Below are positions 16,850 to 25,278 of a stretch of 64,000 nt of DNA, one piece after another. The number at the start of each line of letters is the position of its first letter. The stretch's first letter is position 1. The stretch spans positions 34,188 through 98,187 of the forward strand of contig JAFRWY010000046.1 of assembly GCA_017437905.1 (NCBI GenBank), given 5' to 3'. Position numbers and translations under genes: made by a program. Under the pieces are notes generated by a model, which was given only the letters and a program-made list of their open reading frames with translations, made no database searches and was not told where the DNA came from. Origin of the DNA: Eubacterium sp. GTDB lineage: Bacteria; Bacillota; Clostridia; Lachnospirales; Lachnospiraceae.

Positions 16850-17686
16850 ATGATCGACGAATATGATGATTATGATGACTACGGTTATGAGAAGAAATCA
16901 GCCAGGGAAAAACTGAAGATCTTTGCCTTCGGCAGCGTGATCACGGCACTGGTGGTGGCAGTCGGAACAACCCTCATTTCCAATTATATGAACAGGAACA
17001 CATCCTACGGAAGGATCGTGGCGGTGGGTGAACTGTATGACGCTCCCACCTACGAAGCGGGTTTCTCGGCTATCAGTTATGAGACACTCCATCCGGAGCA
17101 GGCAACGGAAGCGGAACCGGAGGTGTCCCCGACGGAAGATCCGGAGATGATAAACGCAAATTCCGGGGAAGTGATCCGCGACAAGGCGTTGGACAATATC
17201 AAGAAGATCGACAGGAACTATGTGAATGATCTGCTGGAACAGCGTCAGAAATATAAGCTTCATACCGTGACTCCGGACAACGAACTGACCACGGAGGATC
17301 CGAATGTGGTGACACCCGTAAATCTGGCTGAGGGTAATGTGGATTATTATGCGGGAACCATCGCGACTCCCATATATCTGAATCCGGAAGAGGTCGGCGC
17401 GGAGTACCTCGGGAACTGGAAGATCACGGCTTACTGTGCATGTGTGCAGTGCTGTGAGAAGTCAGACGGTATCACTGCCAGCGGTGCCATGGTTCAGGCC
17501 AATCACACCATCGCAGCGCCGAAGGAATTCAAGTTCGGTACCAAGCTGCTGGTAGGCGGACAGCTTTATACAGTGGAGGATCGCGGTGGCGGTATCCACG
17601 GAAACCGGATCGATATCTACTTTAACTCCCATCAGGAAGCCTGTGACTTCGGTGTCCGGTATATGGATGTATACCTGGTTCCGTAA
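16850..17686 (+). CDS. Membrane-anchored 3D-domain protein
   Basis: A protein of 278 residues. An acidic Tyr/Asp-rich N terminus (DEYDDYDDYGY) is followed by one membrane helix near 25-46 and an extracytoplasmic linker. The C terminus is a 3D domain: ITAYCACVQCCEKSDGITAS, then YTVEDRGGGIHGNRIDIYF, which supplies the three aspartates the family is named for. 3D domains resemble the catalytic double-psi barrel of lytic transglycosylases (MltA, RpfB, YabE/YuiC), so peptidoglycan cleavage is likely. Topology places the domain outside the membrane. It has its own promoter and a GGAGAAAGGAGG ribosome site. Partner domains such as G5 or LysM are absent. Confidence 0.88.
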   Translation: MIDEYDDYDDYGYEKKSAREKLKIFAFGSVITALVVAVGTTLISNYMNRNTSYGRIVAVGELYDAPTYEAGFSAISYETLHPEQATEAEPEVSPTEDPEMINANSGEVIRDKALDNIKKIDRNYVNDLLEQRQKYKLHTVTPDNELTTEDPNVVTPVNLAEGNVDYYAGTIATPIYLNPEEVGAEYLGNWKITAYCACVQCCEKSDGITASGAMVQANHTIAAPKEFKFGTKLLVGGQLYTVEDRGGGIHGNRIDIYFNSHQEACDFGVRYMDVYLVP

Positions 17687-17766
17687 ACGCTGATCCGGTC
17701 TTCCGGCAGCCGGCACGGTAACCTGAAAATACATAAACAAAAGCATTTACAGAGGAGAATACTTAC

Positions 17767-19254
17767 ATGAGTTTTTTATACAGAAGCACCAGAAATAAAA
17801 ATGAGGCAGTAACCGCATCCCAGGCTATCCTGATGGGTCTTGCGGAGCAGGGCGGACTTTTCGTACCGGACGAGATCCCGGTGATGGATCTTCCTTTGGA
17901 AGAACTGACAAAGAAGGATTACCGGGGGATCGCATATGAAGTGCTGAGCCGTATGCTGACAGACTATACGGAAGAGGAACTTTGGTACTGCATCAACGGT
18001 GCTTACGACAGCAAGTTCGATGACGAAAGGATCGCACCGCTGGTATCTCATCACGGGACGCATTTCCTGGAGCTTTTCCACGGAAAGACCATCGCATTTA
18101 AGGATATGGCTCTGTCTATCCTGCCGTATCTTATGACCACGGCTGCAAAGAAGAACAATTCCGATCAGGAGATCGTGATCCTCACCGCAACCTCCGGAGA
18201 TACCGGAAAGGCTGCGCTGGCAGGTTTTGCGGATGTTCCGGGAACCAGGATTGCCGTATTCTATCCGAAGTCCGGCGTGAGCCCGATCCAGGAGAAGCAG
18301 ATGGTGACCGAGCGTGGAAAGAATACCTTCGTGGCAGGCATCACCGGCAATTTCGATGATGCACAGACCGGCGTAAAGAAAATGTTCAGCGATCCGGAAC
18401 TGGGTGCATATCTGGCAGAGAACGGCTTCCGGTTCTCCTCTGCCAATTCTATCAATATCGGCCGTCTCGTGCCGCAGATGGTTTATTACTACTATGCATA
18501 CGCACAGCTGGTTCAGAGCGGAGAAATCAAAGTCGGCGACAAGATCAATATCGTCGTTCCGACAGGTAATTTCGGAAATATCCTGGCAGCATACTATGCA
18601 TCCCTGATGGGACTTCCGGTAAATAAATTTATCTGTGCATCCAATGACAATAAGGTTCTGTATGACTTCTTCACCACCGGTGTCTATGACCGGAACCGGG
18701 AGTTCATTCTGACTTCTTCTCCGTCCATGGATATCCTGATCTCCAGCAATCTGGAGCGTCTGATCTATCGGATCGCCGGAAATGATGCAGAGAAGAATGC
18801 AGTCCTGATGAAGGAACTTTCCGAGACCGGAAAGTACACCATCACGGATGATATGAAGAAGGCTCTGGAGCAGTTCTACGGAAATTATGCGGATATGGAT
18901 ACCGTGGATGCCACCATCCGGAAGATCTATGAGGAAGACGGATATATCATCGATACACATACGGCAGTGGCAGCGGCGGTCTATGACATGTACAAGACAG
19001 AGACCGGAGACACAACTCCGACCGTGATCGCATCCACGGCAAGTCCCTACAAGTTTACGAGAAGCGTGATGACTGCGATAGATCCGGCCTACGACAGCAA
19101 GGAAGATTTCGAGCTGGTGGATAAGCTGGAGGAACTGTCCGGCGTTAAGGTTCCGCAGGCCATCGAGGACATCCGCAGCGCACCGGTACTGCATAAGACC
19201 GTGTGCGAGAAGGAAGAGATGGAATCGGTAGTAAAAGGATTCCTGGGGATCTAA
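17767..19254 (+). CDS. thrC: Threonine synthase
   Basis: A protein of 495 residues, in the range of the longer threonine synthases found in Clostridia, E. coli and fungi. It converts O-phosphohomoserine to threonine with pyridoxal phosphate. It opens with YRSTRNKNEAVTASQAIL, has the PLP lysine at 112 in IAFKDMALSI, the substrate motif TATSGDTGKAAL, and the phosphate-binding PTGNFGNILAAYYA. ATG 17767 follows AGAGGAGAA. No promoter or leader sensor is evident in the 80-base gap upstream. A structured repeat region follows the stop directly. Confidence 0.96.
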   Translation: MSFLYRSTRNKNEAVTASQAILMGLAEQGGLFVPDEIPVMDLPLEELTKKDYRGIAYEVLSRMLTDYTEEELWYCINGAYDSKFDDERIAPLVSHHGTHFLELFHGKTIAFKDMALSILPYLMTTAAKKNNSDQEIVILTATSGDTGKAALAGFADVPGTRIAVFYPKSGVSPIQEKQMVTERGKNTFVAGITGNFDDAQTGVKKMFSDPELGAYLAENGFRFSSANSINIGRLVPQMVYYYYAYAQLVQSGEIKVGDKINIVVPTGNFGNILAAYYASLMGLPVNKFICASNDNKVLYDFFTTGVYDRNREFILTSSPSMDILISSNLERLIYRIAGNDAEKNAVLMKELSETGKYTITDDMKKALEQFYGNYADMDTVDATIRKIYEEDGYIIDTHTAVAAAVYDMYKTETGDTTPTVIASTASPYKFTRSVMTAIDPAYDSKEDFELVDKLEELSGVKVPQAIEDIRSAPVLHKTVCEKEEMESVVKGFLGI

Positions 19255-19301
19255 TCCCGTAATTCATTGATCTCACTCGTGCAAGCACGGTTCGATCATG
19301 A
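19255..19301 (+). repeat. Family B repeat, downstream copy 1
   Basis: Begins one base after the thrC stop. The unit TCCCGTAATTCATTGATCTC through GTTCGATCATGA recurs at 19418-19464. It contains ACTCGTGCAAGCACGG (19275-19290), the exact reverse complement of the core of the repeats at 7195-7210. Confidence 0.85.
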
Positions 19302-19417
19302 GGATATATATTCGTGCCCCGCAAACGGCGGCCGCGATCCTGCCGCACTACGTGCGTCAGTCGCACCTGCGGTGCTTATGATCACGGCGCACGTTGCGTC
19401 CTTGCTTCGCAAGGCTG

Positions 19418-19473
19418 TCCCGTAATTCATTGATCTCACCTGTGCAAGCACGGTTCGATCATGAATTACGGGA
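19418..19473. repeat. Family B repeat, downstream copy 2, perfect inverted ends
   Basis: TCCCGTAATTCAT (19418-19430) and ATGAATTACGGGA (19461-19473) pair perfectly, with inner TGATC/GATCA and GTGC/GCAC steps, giving a long hairpin or cruciform. The 116 bases between the two copies are GC-rich with small hairpins (such as CCTTGCTTCGCAAGG) and no open reading frame of note. Confidence 0.85.
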
Positions 19474-19564
19474 CGGTCACGAATAATAACTTTATCGGCT
19501 GTTCATTGGTACCTTCCAGCTTTATCAAAACCGGGGCCGTTGCGAAAGAATCGTGAATTCTTTG

Positions 19565-19594
19565 GCGGGTGGCTCTGTGTCACCCGCTTTTTTT
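19565..19594 (+). terminator. Attenuator-like terminator upstream of queD
   Basis: GCGGGTG (19565-19571) pairs with CACCCGC (19581-19587), followed by seven T residues. It ends only 17 bases before the queD start, so it more likely controls the que operon than terminates thrC. The roughly 90 bases before it would then be the sensing leader; I could not match them firmly to a preQ1 riboswitch class. Confidence 0.75.
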
Positions 19595-19611
19595 ATGAAA
19601 GAAGGAATTAT

Positions 19612-20031
19612 ATGTATAAAATTCAGGTGAAAGGATGCTTCGACAGTGCGCATTTTCTGAAGGGATATGACGGAAAATGCTCAAATCTCCACGGCCATCG
19701 TTGGACCGTAGAGGCAGAACTTGGCAAAGAGGATCTGCAGGAAGCGGGCCAGTGCCGTGGAATGGTGCTGGACTTTTCGGATGTGAAGGATGTGCTCCGT
19801 GCGGAGACGAAACGTCTGGATCACTGCCTTCTGATCGAAGAAGGAAGTCTGCGGGAGACGACGCTTGCGGCGCTGAAGGAAGAAAACTTCCGGATTCTGG
19901 AATTTCCGTTCCGGCCGACGGCCGAGAATCTGGCAAAGTATTTCTTTGATTACATGAAGGAGGCCGGTTGTCCGGTCTGTGCCGTCCGGGTGTATGAAAC
20001 ACCGAACAACTGTGCAACGTATGAGGAGTAA
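19612..20031 (+). CDS. queD: 6-carboxy-tetrahydropterin synthase
   Basis: A protein of 139 residues. ATG 19612 is chosen for its AGAAGGAA ribosome site; the upstream open frame crosses a terminator. QueD converts dihydroneopterin triphosphate to 6-carboxytetrahydropterin in queuosine synthesis. Zinc ligands are visible in FDSAHFL and LHGHRWTVE. The catalytic Cys lies in the segment just after GYDGKC. The C-terminal RVYETPNN has the substrate-binding Glu. It is first in the operon queD-queE-folE-queC, which holds the whole path from GTP to preQ0. Confidence 0.93.
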   Translation: MYKIQVKGCFDSAHFLKGYDGKCSNLHGHRWTVEAELGKEDLQEAGQCRGMVLDFSDVKDVLRAETKRLDHCLLIEEGSLRETTLAALKEENFRILEFPFRPTAENLAKYFFDYMKEAGCPVCAVRVYETPNNCATYEE

Positions 20032-20057
20032 GAGAAGTACGTGGAGTAAGAGAAGCA

Positions 20058-20088
20058 ATATCCTGAACCCCGAAGGGGCGAAGGATAT
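20058..20088 (+). repeat. Intergenic repeat, family A fragment
   Basis: ATATCCTGAACCCCGAAGGG, ending GAAGGATAT, nearly symmetric, between queD and queE. The same CCCCGAAGGGG hairpin occurs in the copy at 2260. Confidence 0.75.
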
Positions 20089-20106
20089 TGAAAAGGAGAA
20101 GATAAC

Positions 20107-20793
20107 TTGAGTCAGTTTCATGTGACGGAACGGTTCGTCAGTATCAACGGAGAAGCCCGAAGGGCCGGAGAACTAAGCTGCTTTATCCGGTTAGCCGGCT
20201 GCAACCTCCGATGCAACTACTGCGACACCCGCTGGTCCTGTGAGCCGGGGGTGGAGTCCGAACTGCTTTCCGCGGAAGAACTGCATACATGGGTACGGGA
20301 TTGTGGGATTAAAAATGCGACACTTACCGGAGGAGAACCGCTTCTGGCTCCCGGAATCGAAGAACTGCTCCGGGAACTGGGAGAGGACGGGACACTCCGG
20401 ATCGAAGTGGAGACCAACGGAGCAGTGCCGCTGAAGCCGTTGATCGATATCCCCGGAAATATCAGCTACACCATGGATCTGAAATGCCCCGGCAGCGGCA
20501 TGGCAGAGCATATGTGCTGGGAGAATTATGAACTGCTCCGGCCGCAGGATACCGTGAAATGTGTTGTCAGTGACCGGAAGGATCTGGACTGGGTGAGAGA
20601 AAAACTCGGGGAAAGGAATCTGATCGGTGACGCAATCCGGAAGAATCATGTTGCGGTTTACATAAGTCCTGTATTCGGAAGGATCCGTCCGCTTGAGATC
20701 GTGGACTATATGAAGGAACACAGGATGAATGATGTGCGTCTGCAGCTGCAACTGCATAAATTCATTTGGGATCCCGGGAAGAAGGGTGTATGA
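20107..20793 (+). CDS. queE: 7-carboxy-7-deazaguanine synthase
   Basis: A protein of 228 residues starting at TTG 20107, with AAAAGGAGAA upstream. It is a radical SAM enzyme that contracts 6-carboxytetrahydropterin to 7-carboxy-7-deazaguanine. The cluster motif is the standard CxxxCxxC, seen as CNLRCNYCDTRW, preceded by FVSINGEARRAGELSCFIRL. The glycine-rich SAM motif is TLTGGEPLL. Its length and the QLQLHKFIWDP C terminus fit QueE. The gene lies between queD and folE in the same direction. Confidence 0.95.
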   Translation: MSQFHVTERFVSINGEARRAGELSCFIRLAGCNLRCNYCDTRWSCEPGVESELLSAEELHTWVRDCGIKNATLTGGEPLLAPGIEELLRELGEDGTLRIEVETNGAVPLKPLIDIPGNISYTMDLKCPGSGMAEHMCWENYELLRPQDTVKCVVSDRKDLDWVREKLGERNLIGDAIRKNHVAVYISPVFGRIRPLEIVDYMKEHRMNDVRLQLQLHKFIWDPGKKGV

Positions 20794-20953
20794 TGATATG
20801 CGATCCCCGGTGCGAAGCCCCCGGCTCCGGCATGGATCCGGCGCTGCCGGGCGGGCAGGGAATGCATTTACCATACAAAACAGGAGGATCCCGGCACGAG
20901 GATGAAGTGACGGGATAATTCAGAATGAGGGAATTAAAAAGGAGAAACAGGCG

Positions 20954-21529
20954 ATGAGTATGGATCTGGAAAAGATCAGGGAGCATGTAAGAGGAATCCT
21001 GGAAGCAATCGGTGAAGATCCGGACCGTCCGGGCCTGGCGGAGACGCCGGACCGTGTGGCACGGATGTATCAGGAGGTCTTTGAGGGAATTCAGTATAGC
21101 AATGATGATATCGCGGCGATGTTCAACAAGACCTTCCCCATCACGGAGGGAACGAAGAAGGACATCGTTCTTGTGCGTGACATCAGTGCCTTCAGTTACT
21201 GCGAGCACCATATGGCGCTGATGTACGATATGAAGATTTCCGTTGCGTATGTTCCGACGGACCGAGTCATCGGGATCAGCAAGATCGCCCGGGTGGCGGA
21301 CATGGTCTGCAAGCGCCTGCAGCTGCAGGAGCGGATCGGTGCCGATATTGCCGAGATCATCGGGAAGATCGCGGGAACCGAGGATGTGGCGGTTCTTATT
21401 TCCGGAAACCACAGCTGCATGACGGCAAGGGGAATCAAGAACATGACCTCTGAGACGGTAACGCTGACCGTACGGGGTGCCTTTGAGACGGATCACAGCC
21501 TGAAGGAGCAGATTCTCGCGCTGCGTTAA
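20954..21529 (+). CDS. folE: GTP cyclohydrolase I
   Basis: A protein of 191 residues. It makes dihydroneopterin triphosphate from GTP, the entry compound for both folate and queuosine. Visible are the N-terminal [17 protein letters not shown], the zinc-binding CEHH, the GISKIARV helix and [12 protein letters not shown], and the HSCM zinc/active-site segment. The loop around CEHH ([19 protein letters not shown]) differs from the common SMCEHHLLPF. Its place between queE and queC points to a role in queuosine. A 160-base gap upstream holds no gene; AAAAAGGAGAAA precedes the start. Confidence 0.94.
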   Translation: MSMDLEKIREHVRGILEAIGEDPDRPGLAETPDRVARMYQEVFEGIQYSNDDIAAMFNKTFPITEGTKKDIVLVRDISAFSYCEHHMALMYDMKISVAYVPTDRVIGISKIARVADMVCKRLQLQERIGADIAEIIGKIAGTEDVAVLISGNHSCMTARGIKNMTSETVTLTVRGAFETDHSLKEQILALR

Positions 21530-21533
21530 GAAC

Positions 21534-21563
21534 GTCATCCCGAGCACAAGGTGCGGAGGATCT
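21534..21563 (+). repeat. Intergenic repeat, family A fragment
   Basis: GTCATCCCGAGCACAAGGTG, ending CGGAGGATCTCA, four bases after the folE stop. Confidence 0.65.
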
Positions 21564-21600
21564 CATATCGAAGTATTATATGAATATGGGAGAAAAGAAG

Positions 21601-22278
21601 ATGAAGAACAAAGAAAAAGCCCTGGTGGTTTTCAGCGGCGGACAGGATTCGACAACCTGTCTTCTCTATGCGCTGAATCACTACAAGGAAGCGGAGGCCA
21701 TATCCTTTGATTATGGCCAGAGACATAAGAAGGAACTGGAATGCGCGGCAGCCATCGCAAAAAGGCTTGAGGTGAAGCATACGATCCTGGATCTTTCGGA
21801 GCTGAACCGATTGGCACCGAATTCACTGACCCGCGAGGATATTCCGGTGGATACGGATGCACCGGAGGAAGGAACCCCGAATTCCTTTGTGGAAGGACGA
21901 AATCTGCTGTTCCTTACCTATGCGGCCATTTATGCGAAGACCCATGGGATCACGGATATTCTGACCGGCGTTTCCCAGAGTGATTTCTCCGGTTATCCGG
22001 ATTGCAGGGACATTTTCATCAAGTCCCTGAACACCACGCTGAATCTGGCCATGGAATACGAATTCGACATCATCACACCGCTGATGTGGATCGATAAGGA
22101 AGAGACCTGGGCCCTGGCGGATGAACTGGGCGGGTTTGAACTGGTGCGGGATATGACCCTCACATGTTATAACGGCATTATAGGCGAAGGCTGTGGCAAC
22201 TGTCCGGCCTGCAAACTGAGAAAGAGAGGATATGACAACTATGTCGCAAAAAAACATGATCTTCATCGTGAATCCTAA
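21601..22278 (+). CDS. queC: 7-cyano-7-deazaguanine (preQ0) synthase
   Basis: A protein of 225 residues from ATG 21601 (GGGAGA upstream); an ATG at 21580 is possible but lies before that site. QueC turns 7-carboxy-7-deazaguanine into preQ0 with ATP and ammonia. The ATP-pyrophosphatase loop [24 protein letters not shown] and the zinc-binding cysteines near the C terminus ([14 protein letters not shown]) are all present. It closes the que operon, and its 3' end overlaps the following lipid kinase gene by about 38 bases. A QueF gene for preQ1 is not in this window. Confidence 0.95.
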   Translation: MKNKEKALVVFSGGQDSTTCLLYALNHYKEAEAISFDYGQRHKKELECAAAIAKRLEVKHTILDLSELNRLAPNSLTREDIPVDTDAPEEGTPNSFVEGRNLLFLTYAAIYAKTHGITDILTGVSQSDFSGYPDCRDIFIKSLNTTLNLAMEYEFDIITPLMWIDKEETWALADELGGFELVRDMTLTCYNGIIGEGCGNCPACKLRKRGYDNYVAKKHDLHRES

Positions 22279-23221
22279 GGCAGGAAAGAATCAGCTGAAG
22301 ACGAAAATGGTGGAGGTCGTGGACGAGTTCTCCCGTGCCGGATACCATGTGGAGGTTTATACCACCAAGTCCGCAGAGGATGCGGAGCAGCATATCTATG
22401 ATGTGGGAGATCTGCATGATCTGATCGTCATTTCCGGCGGAGACGGATCCCTGGATAATGCGGTTACAGGCATCATGCGTCTGAAGCAGAAGACCGATAA
22501 GGTACCGCCCCTCGGTTATATTCCCTGCGGATCCACCAACGATTATGCCAAGAGTCTCTGCATCAGCCTGAAGCCGGAGATCGCAGCGAGACAGGTGGTA
22601 AACGGGCTTCCCTGTCCGGTGGACATCGGACGTCTGGGAGAACACCATTTTATCTATGTGGCGGCATTCGGACTTTTTACGAAGGCATCCTATGATACGC
22701 CCCGTAAGCTGAAGGCGGTTCTCGGCCACGGCGCATATATGCTGTCGGCGGCAAAGGAACTGACCAGCGTAAAGACCTATCGTCTGAAGGCATCCTTTGA
22801 CGGACGGATCATCACCGGAGAGTTCATCTACGGACAGGTGACCAACTCCCGTTCCGTTGGCGGATTCCGTGCAGTAGGACTTCGGGATATGTCCTTCCAT
22901 GACGGGGAATTCGAGTGCGTATTTATCAGAAAACCGAAGAACCCGGTGGAACTGGAGCGGATCCTGCAGGCGGTTGTAACGAATAAGCCGATGGAGGATT
23001 ATATCGTTTATGAACGGGCGAAGACCGTGAAGGTGGAAGGCATTGAGGAGATTCCCTGGACCGTGGACGGCGAGTTTGCCGGAGATATCAAAAAAGCAAG
23101 GGTGGATAACCTGCACAATGAAGTGACCCTGATGCTGGGAGACCTTACCACCTACGGAGATCCGGAGACGGAGGCCCTGGTTCCGGTCGGAGTCAAGAAG
23201 GCACATCTTTTATCAAGGTAA
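22241..23221 (+). CDS. Diacylglycerol/lipid kinase family protein
   Basis: A protein of 326 residues from ATG 22241; ATG 22232 is in frame but too near AAAGAGAGGA. The DAGK catalytic domain shows [10 protein letters not shown] (residues 7-16), the nucleotide loop [12 protein letters not shown] and [12 protein letters not shown]. The C-terminal half is the lipid-binding sandwich with the conserved VDGEF. Family members phosphorylate diacylglycerol or related lipids at the inner membrane face, recycling lipid from wall polymer synthesis. The overlap with queC suggests cotranscription, not a shared pathway. Confidence 0.9.
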   Translation: MSQKNMIFIVNPKAGKNQLKTKMVEVVDEFSRAGYHVEVYTTKSAEDAEQHIYDVGDLHDLIVISGGDGSLDNAVTGIMRLKQKTDKVPPLGYIPCGSTNDYAKSLCISLKPEIAARQVVNGLPCPVDIGRLGEHHFIYVAAFGLFTKASYDTPRKLKAVLGHGAYMLSAAKELTSVKTYRLKASFDGRIITGEFIYGQVTNSRSVGGFRAVGLRDMSFHDGEFECVFIRKPKNPVELERILQAVVTNKPMEDYIVYERAKTVKVEGIEEIPWTVDGEFAGDIKKARVDNLHNEVTLMLGDLTTYGDPETEALVPVGVKKAHLLSR

Positions 23222-23345
23222 AATAGCAATAATAGAAAACATACCTGCGACATTTTGATCACCATTTGATATACTTGGAGTATGACAACCGGACACCGAC
23301 TGAGAGTACTGACGATATACCATGGAGTTTTAGGAGGTATTTTGT

Positions 23346-24467
23346 ATGAGCATTGATCTTGGTAAGATGCCGAAGCTGGGGTTTGGACTTATGCGTCTGC
23401 CGACGAAGAACGGCGTGATCGAGCATGAGCGGGTTTGTGATATGGTTGACCGTTATATGAAAGCGGGGATGAACTACTTCGATACTGCTTACGTATATCA
23501 TGGCGGGAAGTCGGAGGTTGCTGCAAGAGAGGCACTTGTAAAGCGTTATCCGAGAGACAGCTTTATGATCGCGACAAAACTTCCTGCGTGGGAGATCCAT
23601 AAGGCAGAGGATGTGGAGCGGATCTTCAACGAGCAGCTGGAGCGCGCAGGGGTTGATTATTTTGATTTCTATCTGCTGCATTCCATCGAGGATGGAGGTA
23701 ACTATGACACCTATGTAAAGTATGACTGCTTTGACTGGTGCATGCAGCGGAAGGCGGAAGGAAAGATCAAACATTTCGGTTTCTCTTTCCACGGAAGTCC
23801 GGAGCTTCTCCGGGAGATCGTGGATCAGCATCCGGAGGTGGAGTTCGTTCAGATCCAGCTGAATTATCTGGATCTGACGAATCCGGTGGTTCGTTCCGGA
23901 GAACTGTACGAGATCCTGGCGGAGAGGGGGATCCCCATTATCATCATGGAGCCGGTACGTGGCGGTATGCTTGCAAATATGCCGCCGGAGACGGAGGCAA
24001 AGTTCAAGGCAAGACAGCCGGAGAAATCGGTTGCGTCCTGGGCCCTTCGTTTCGTGGGTTCCCTTCCGGGAGTCATGACGATCCTGTCCGGTATGTCCAC
24101 CGAGGACCAGATGAATGATAATATCGGCACATTTACGGATTTTGAGCCTCTGGCGGAGGACGAGAAGACCATCATCGAGGAGGTGGCCGCGGAACTGCTC
24201 AGTGTACCGCAGATCGGTTGTACCGCCTGCAAGTACTGTGTGGACGGCTGCCCGATGAAGATCATCATTCCGGATGTGTTCCGTACGATCAATACCCTCA
24301 GAAGATATCCGGATGACTGGCGTTCCAAGAACTTTTATTCCGGGTTGGTCAGCCGGAGCGGTAAGGCTTCCGATTGTATCAACTGCGGCCAGTGCGAACG
24401 TGTATGTCCGCAGCATCTGCCGATTCCGGAGCTGATGCAGGAAGCAGCGGAAATACTGGACAAATAG
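23346..24467 (+). CDS. Aldo/keto reductase with C-terminal ferredoxin domain
   Basis: A protein of 373 residues. Residues 1 to about 270 form an AKR barrel: GFGLMRLPTKNG, the catalytic FDTAYVYHGG (Asp and Tyr), KLPAWE (Lys), and HFGFSFHG. The C-terminal part has two cysteine sets, CTACKYCVDGCP and CINCGQCERVCP, the latter a typical 4Fe-4S ferredoxin motif. Such fused proteins are common in anaerobes and are probably oxidoreductases using iron-sulfur electron flow; substrate unknown. Strong ribosome site AGGAGG. TATACT (23270-23275) may be its -10, but no good -35 is seen. Confidence 0.93.
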   Translation: MSIDLGKMPKLGFGLMRLPTKNGVIEHERVCDMVDRYMKAGMNYFDTAYVYHGGKSEVAAREALVKRYPRDSFMIATKLPAWEIHKAEDVERIFNEQLERAGVDYFDFYLLHSIEDGGNYDTYVKYDCFDWCMQRKAEGKIKHFGFSFHGSPELLREIVDQHPEVEFVQIQLNYLDLTNPVVRSGELYEILAERGIPIIIMEPVRGGMLANMPPETEAKFKARQPEKSVASWALRFVGSLPGVMTILSGMSTEDQMNDNIGTFTDFEPLAEDEKTIIEEVAAELLSVPQIGCTACKYCVDGCPMKIIIPDVFRTINTLRRYPDDWRSKNFYSGLVSRSGKASDCINCGQCERVCPQHLPIPELMQEAAEILDK

Positions 24468-24529
24468 GCGTTGCACCGGAGTCGGGATCCGGACAGATGC
24501 CATGAGGGAAGCTTTTCGGTGATCGGAAA

Positions 24530-25057
24530 ATGCATTCCCGGACTATGAATTACGGAGAAGAAGAGACATTGGATCAAAGAAGAATAGATTTGGCCCGTGA
24601 GGAGGACCGTGCTGAAATCCTGGCCCTGTACCGTGCCCAGATCGGACGGGAGTTCTGTCCGTGGACCGAGCATTATCCGTCGGATGAGGAGATCACCTTC
24701 GATCTCTCCCGTGACGCATTGTTCGTCATGCGGGAGGAAGGACGGATCATAGCTGCGGTTTCGCTGGAGGAGGATCCCCAGGTGGATGCGCTTCCCTGTT
24801 GGACGCCCGAGCTGCAGCCCGGCGGAGAGATCGCCCGTGTGGCCGTACACCCGGATTTCCAGAATCAGGGGATCGCCCGGCAGATGGTGCAGTTCGGACT
24901 GGACCGCCTGAAGGAGCGGGGATACAGGAGCTTCCACGGCATCGTGAACCGTCTGAACGAAAAGGCCCTTCGGTCCTACGCGGTTTTCGGTTTCCGGAAA
25001 CTGGGCGAGTGTGAAATGTATGAGCAGTCATTTTACTGCTATGAATTAAAACTGTAA
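24530..25057 (+). CDS. GNAT family N-acetyltransferase
   Basis: Up to 175 residues. Starts at 24530 (ATG), 24545 (ATG) or 24569 (TTG) are possible; the last has GGAG 12 bases upstream and leaves the domain intact. The acetyl-CoA site reads IARVAVHPDFQNQGIARQMV, with the Q/RxxGxG/A loop as QNQGIA, followed by NEKALRSYAVFGFRKLGE, the usual GNAT end. Substrate unknown. It follows the aldo/keto reductase in the same direction after about 60 bases. Confidence 0.85.
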   Translation: MHSRTMNYGEEETLDQRRIDLAREEDRAEILALYRAQIGREFCPWTEHYPSDEEITFDLSRDALFVMREEGRIIAAVSLEEDPQVDALPCWTPELQPGGEIARVAVHPDFQNQGIARQMVQFGLDRLKERGYRSFHGIVNRLNEKALRSYAVFGFRKLGECEMYEQSFYCYELKL

Positions 25058-25139
25058 AACCTCATGAAAGGGAAAAACGTTCCGTAGGGGTCTATGTGCT
25101 TCGGGCCGCCGGATCATCTGTCCCCGGAACAAAGTAAAA

Positions 25140-25186
25140 CAGGAAGGTGCAAATGTGTAATACAACATTTGTACCTTCCTGCTTTT
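25140..25186. terminator. Bidirectional terminator between convergent genes
   Basis: CAGGAAGGTGCAAATGT pairs with ACATTTGTACCTTCCTG around a short loop (one G:U or A:C step). T-rich CTTTTATAT follows on the plus strand and AAAACAGG on the other side supplies T residues for the minus strand. It separates the acetyltransferase from the minus-strand CotH operon. The rest of the 221-base gap shows no gene. Confidence 0.88.
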
Positions 25187-25278
25187 ATATGCTGCGGGTT
25201 TCCTTACCCGCCTGTTTACACCCGGGGATCCGGGATGAAGGATAACGTGAGAAGAAGCAGTCGGAGGGTTATCCTTCA

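Noticed and set aside
17776-19194. A 472-codon open frame opposite thrC
   Set aside because: No ribosome site, no recognisable domain, and it fully mirrors a certain gene.
22232-22240. ATG 22232 as start of the lipid kinase
   Set aside because: It lies only one base after AAAGAGAGGA, too close for initiation; ATG 22241 has proper spacing.
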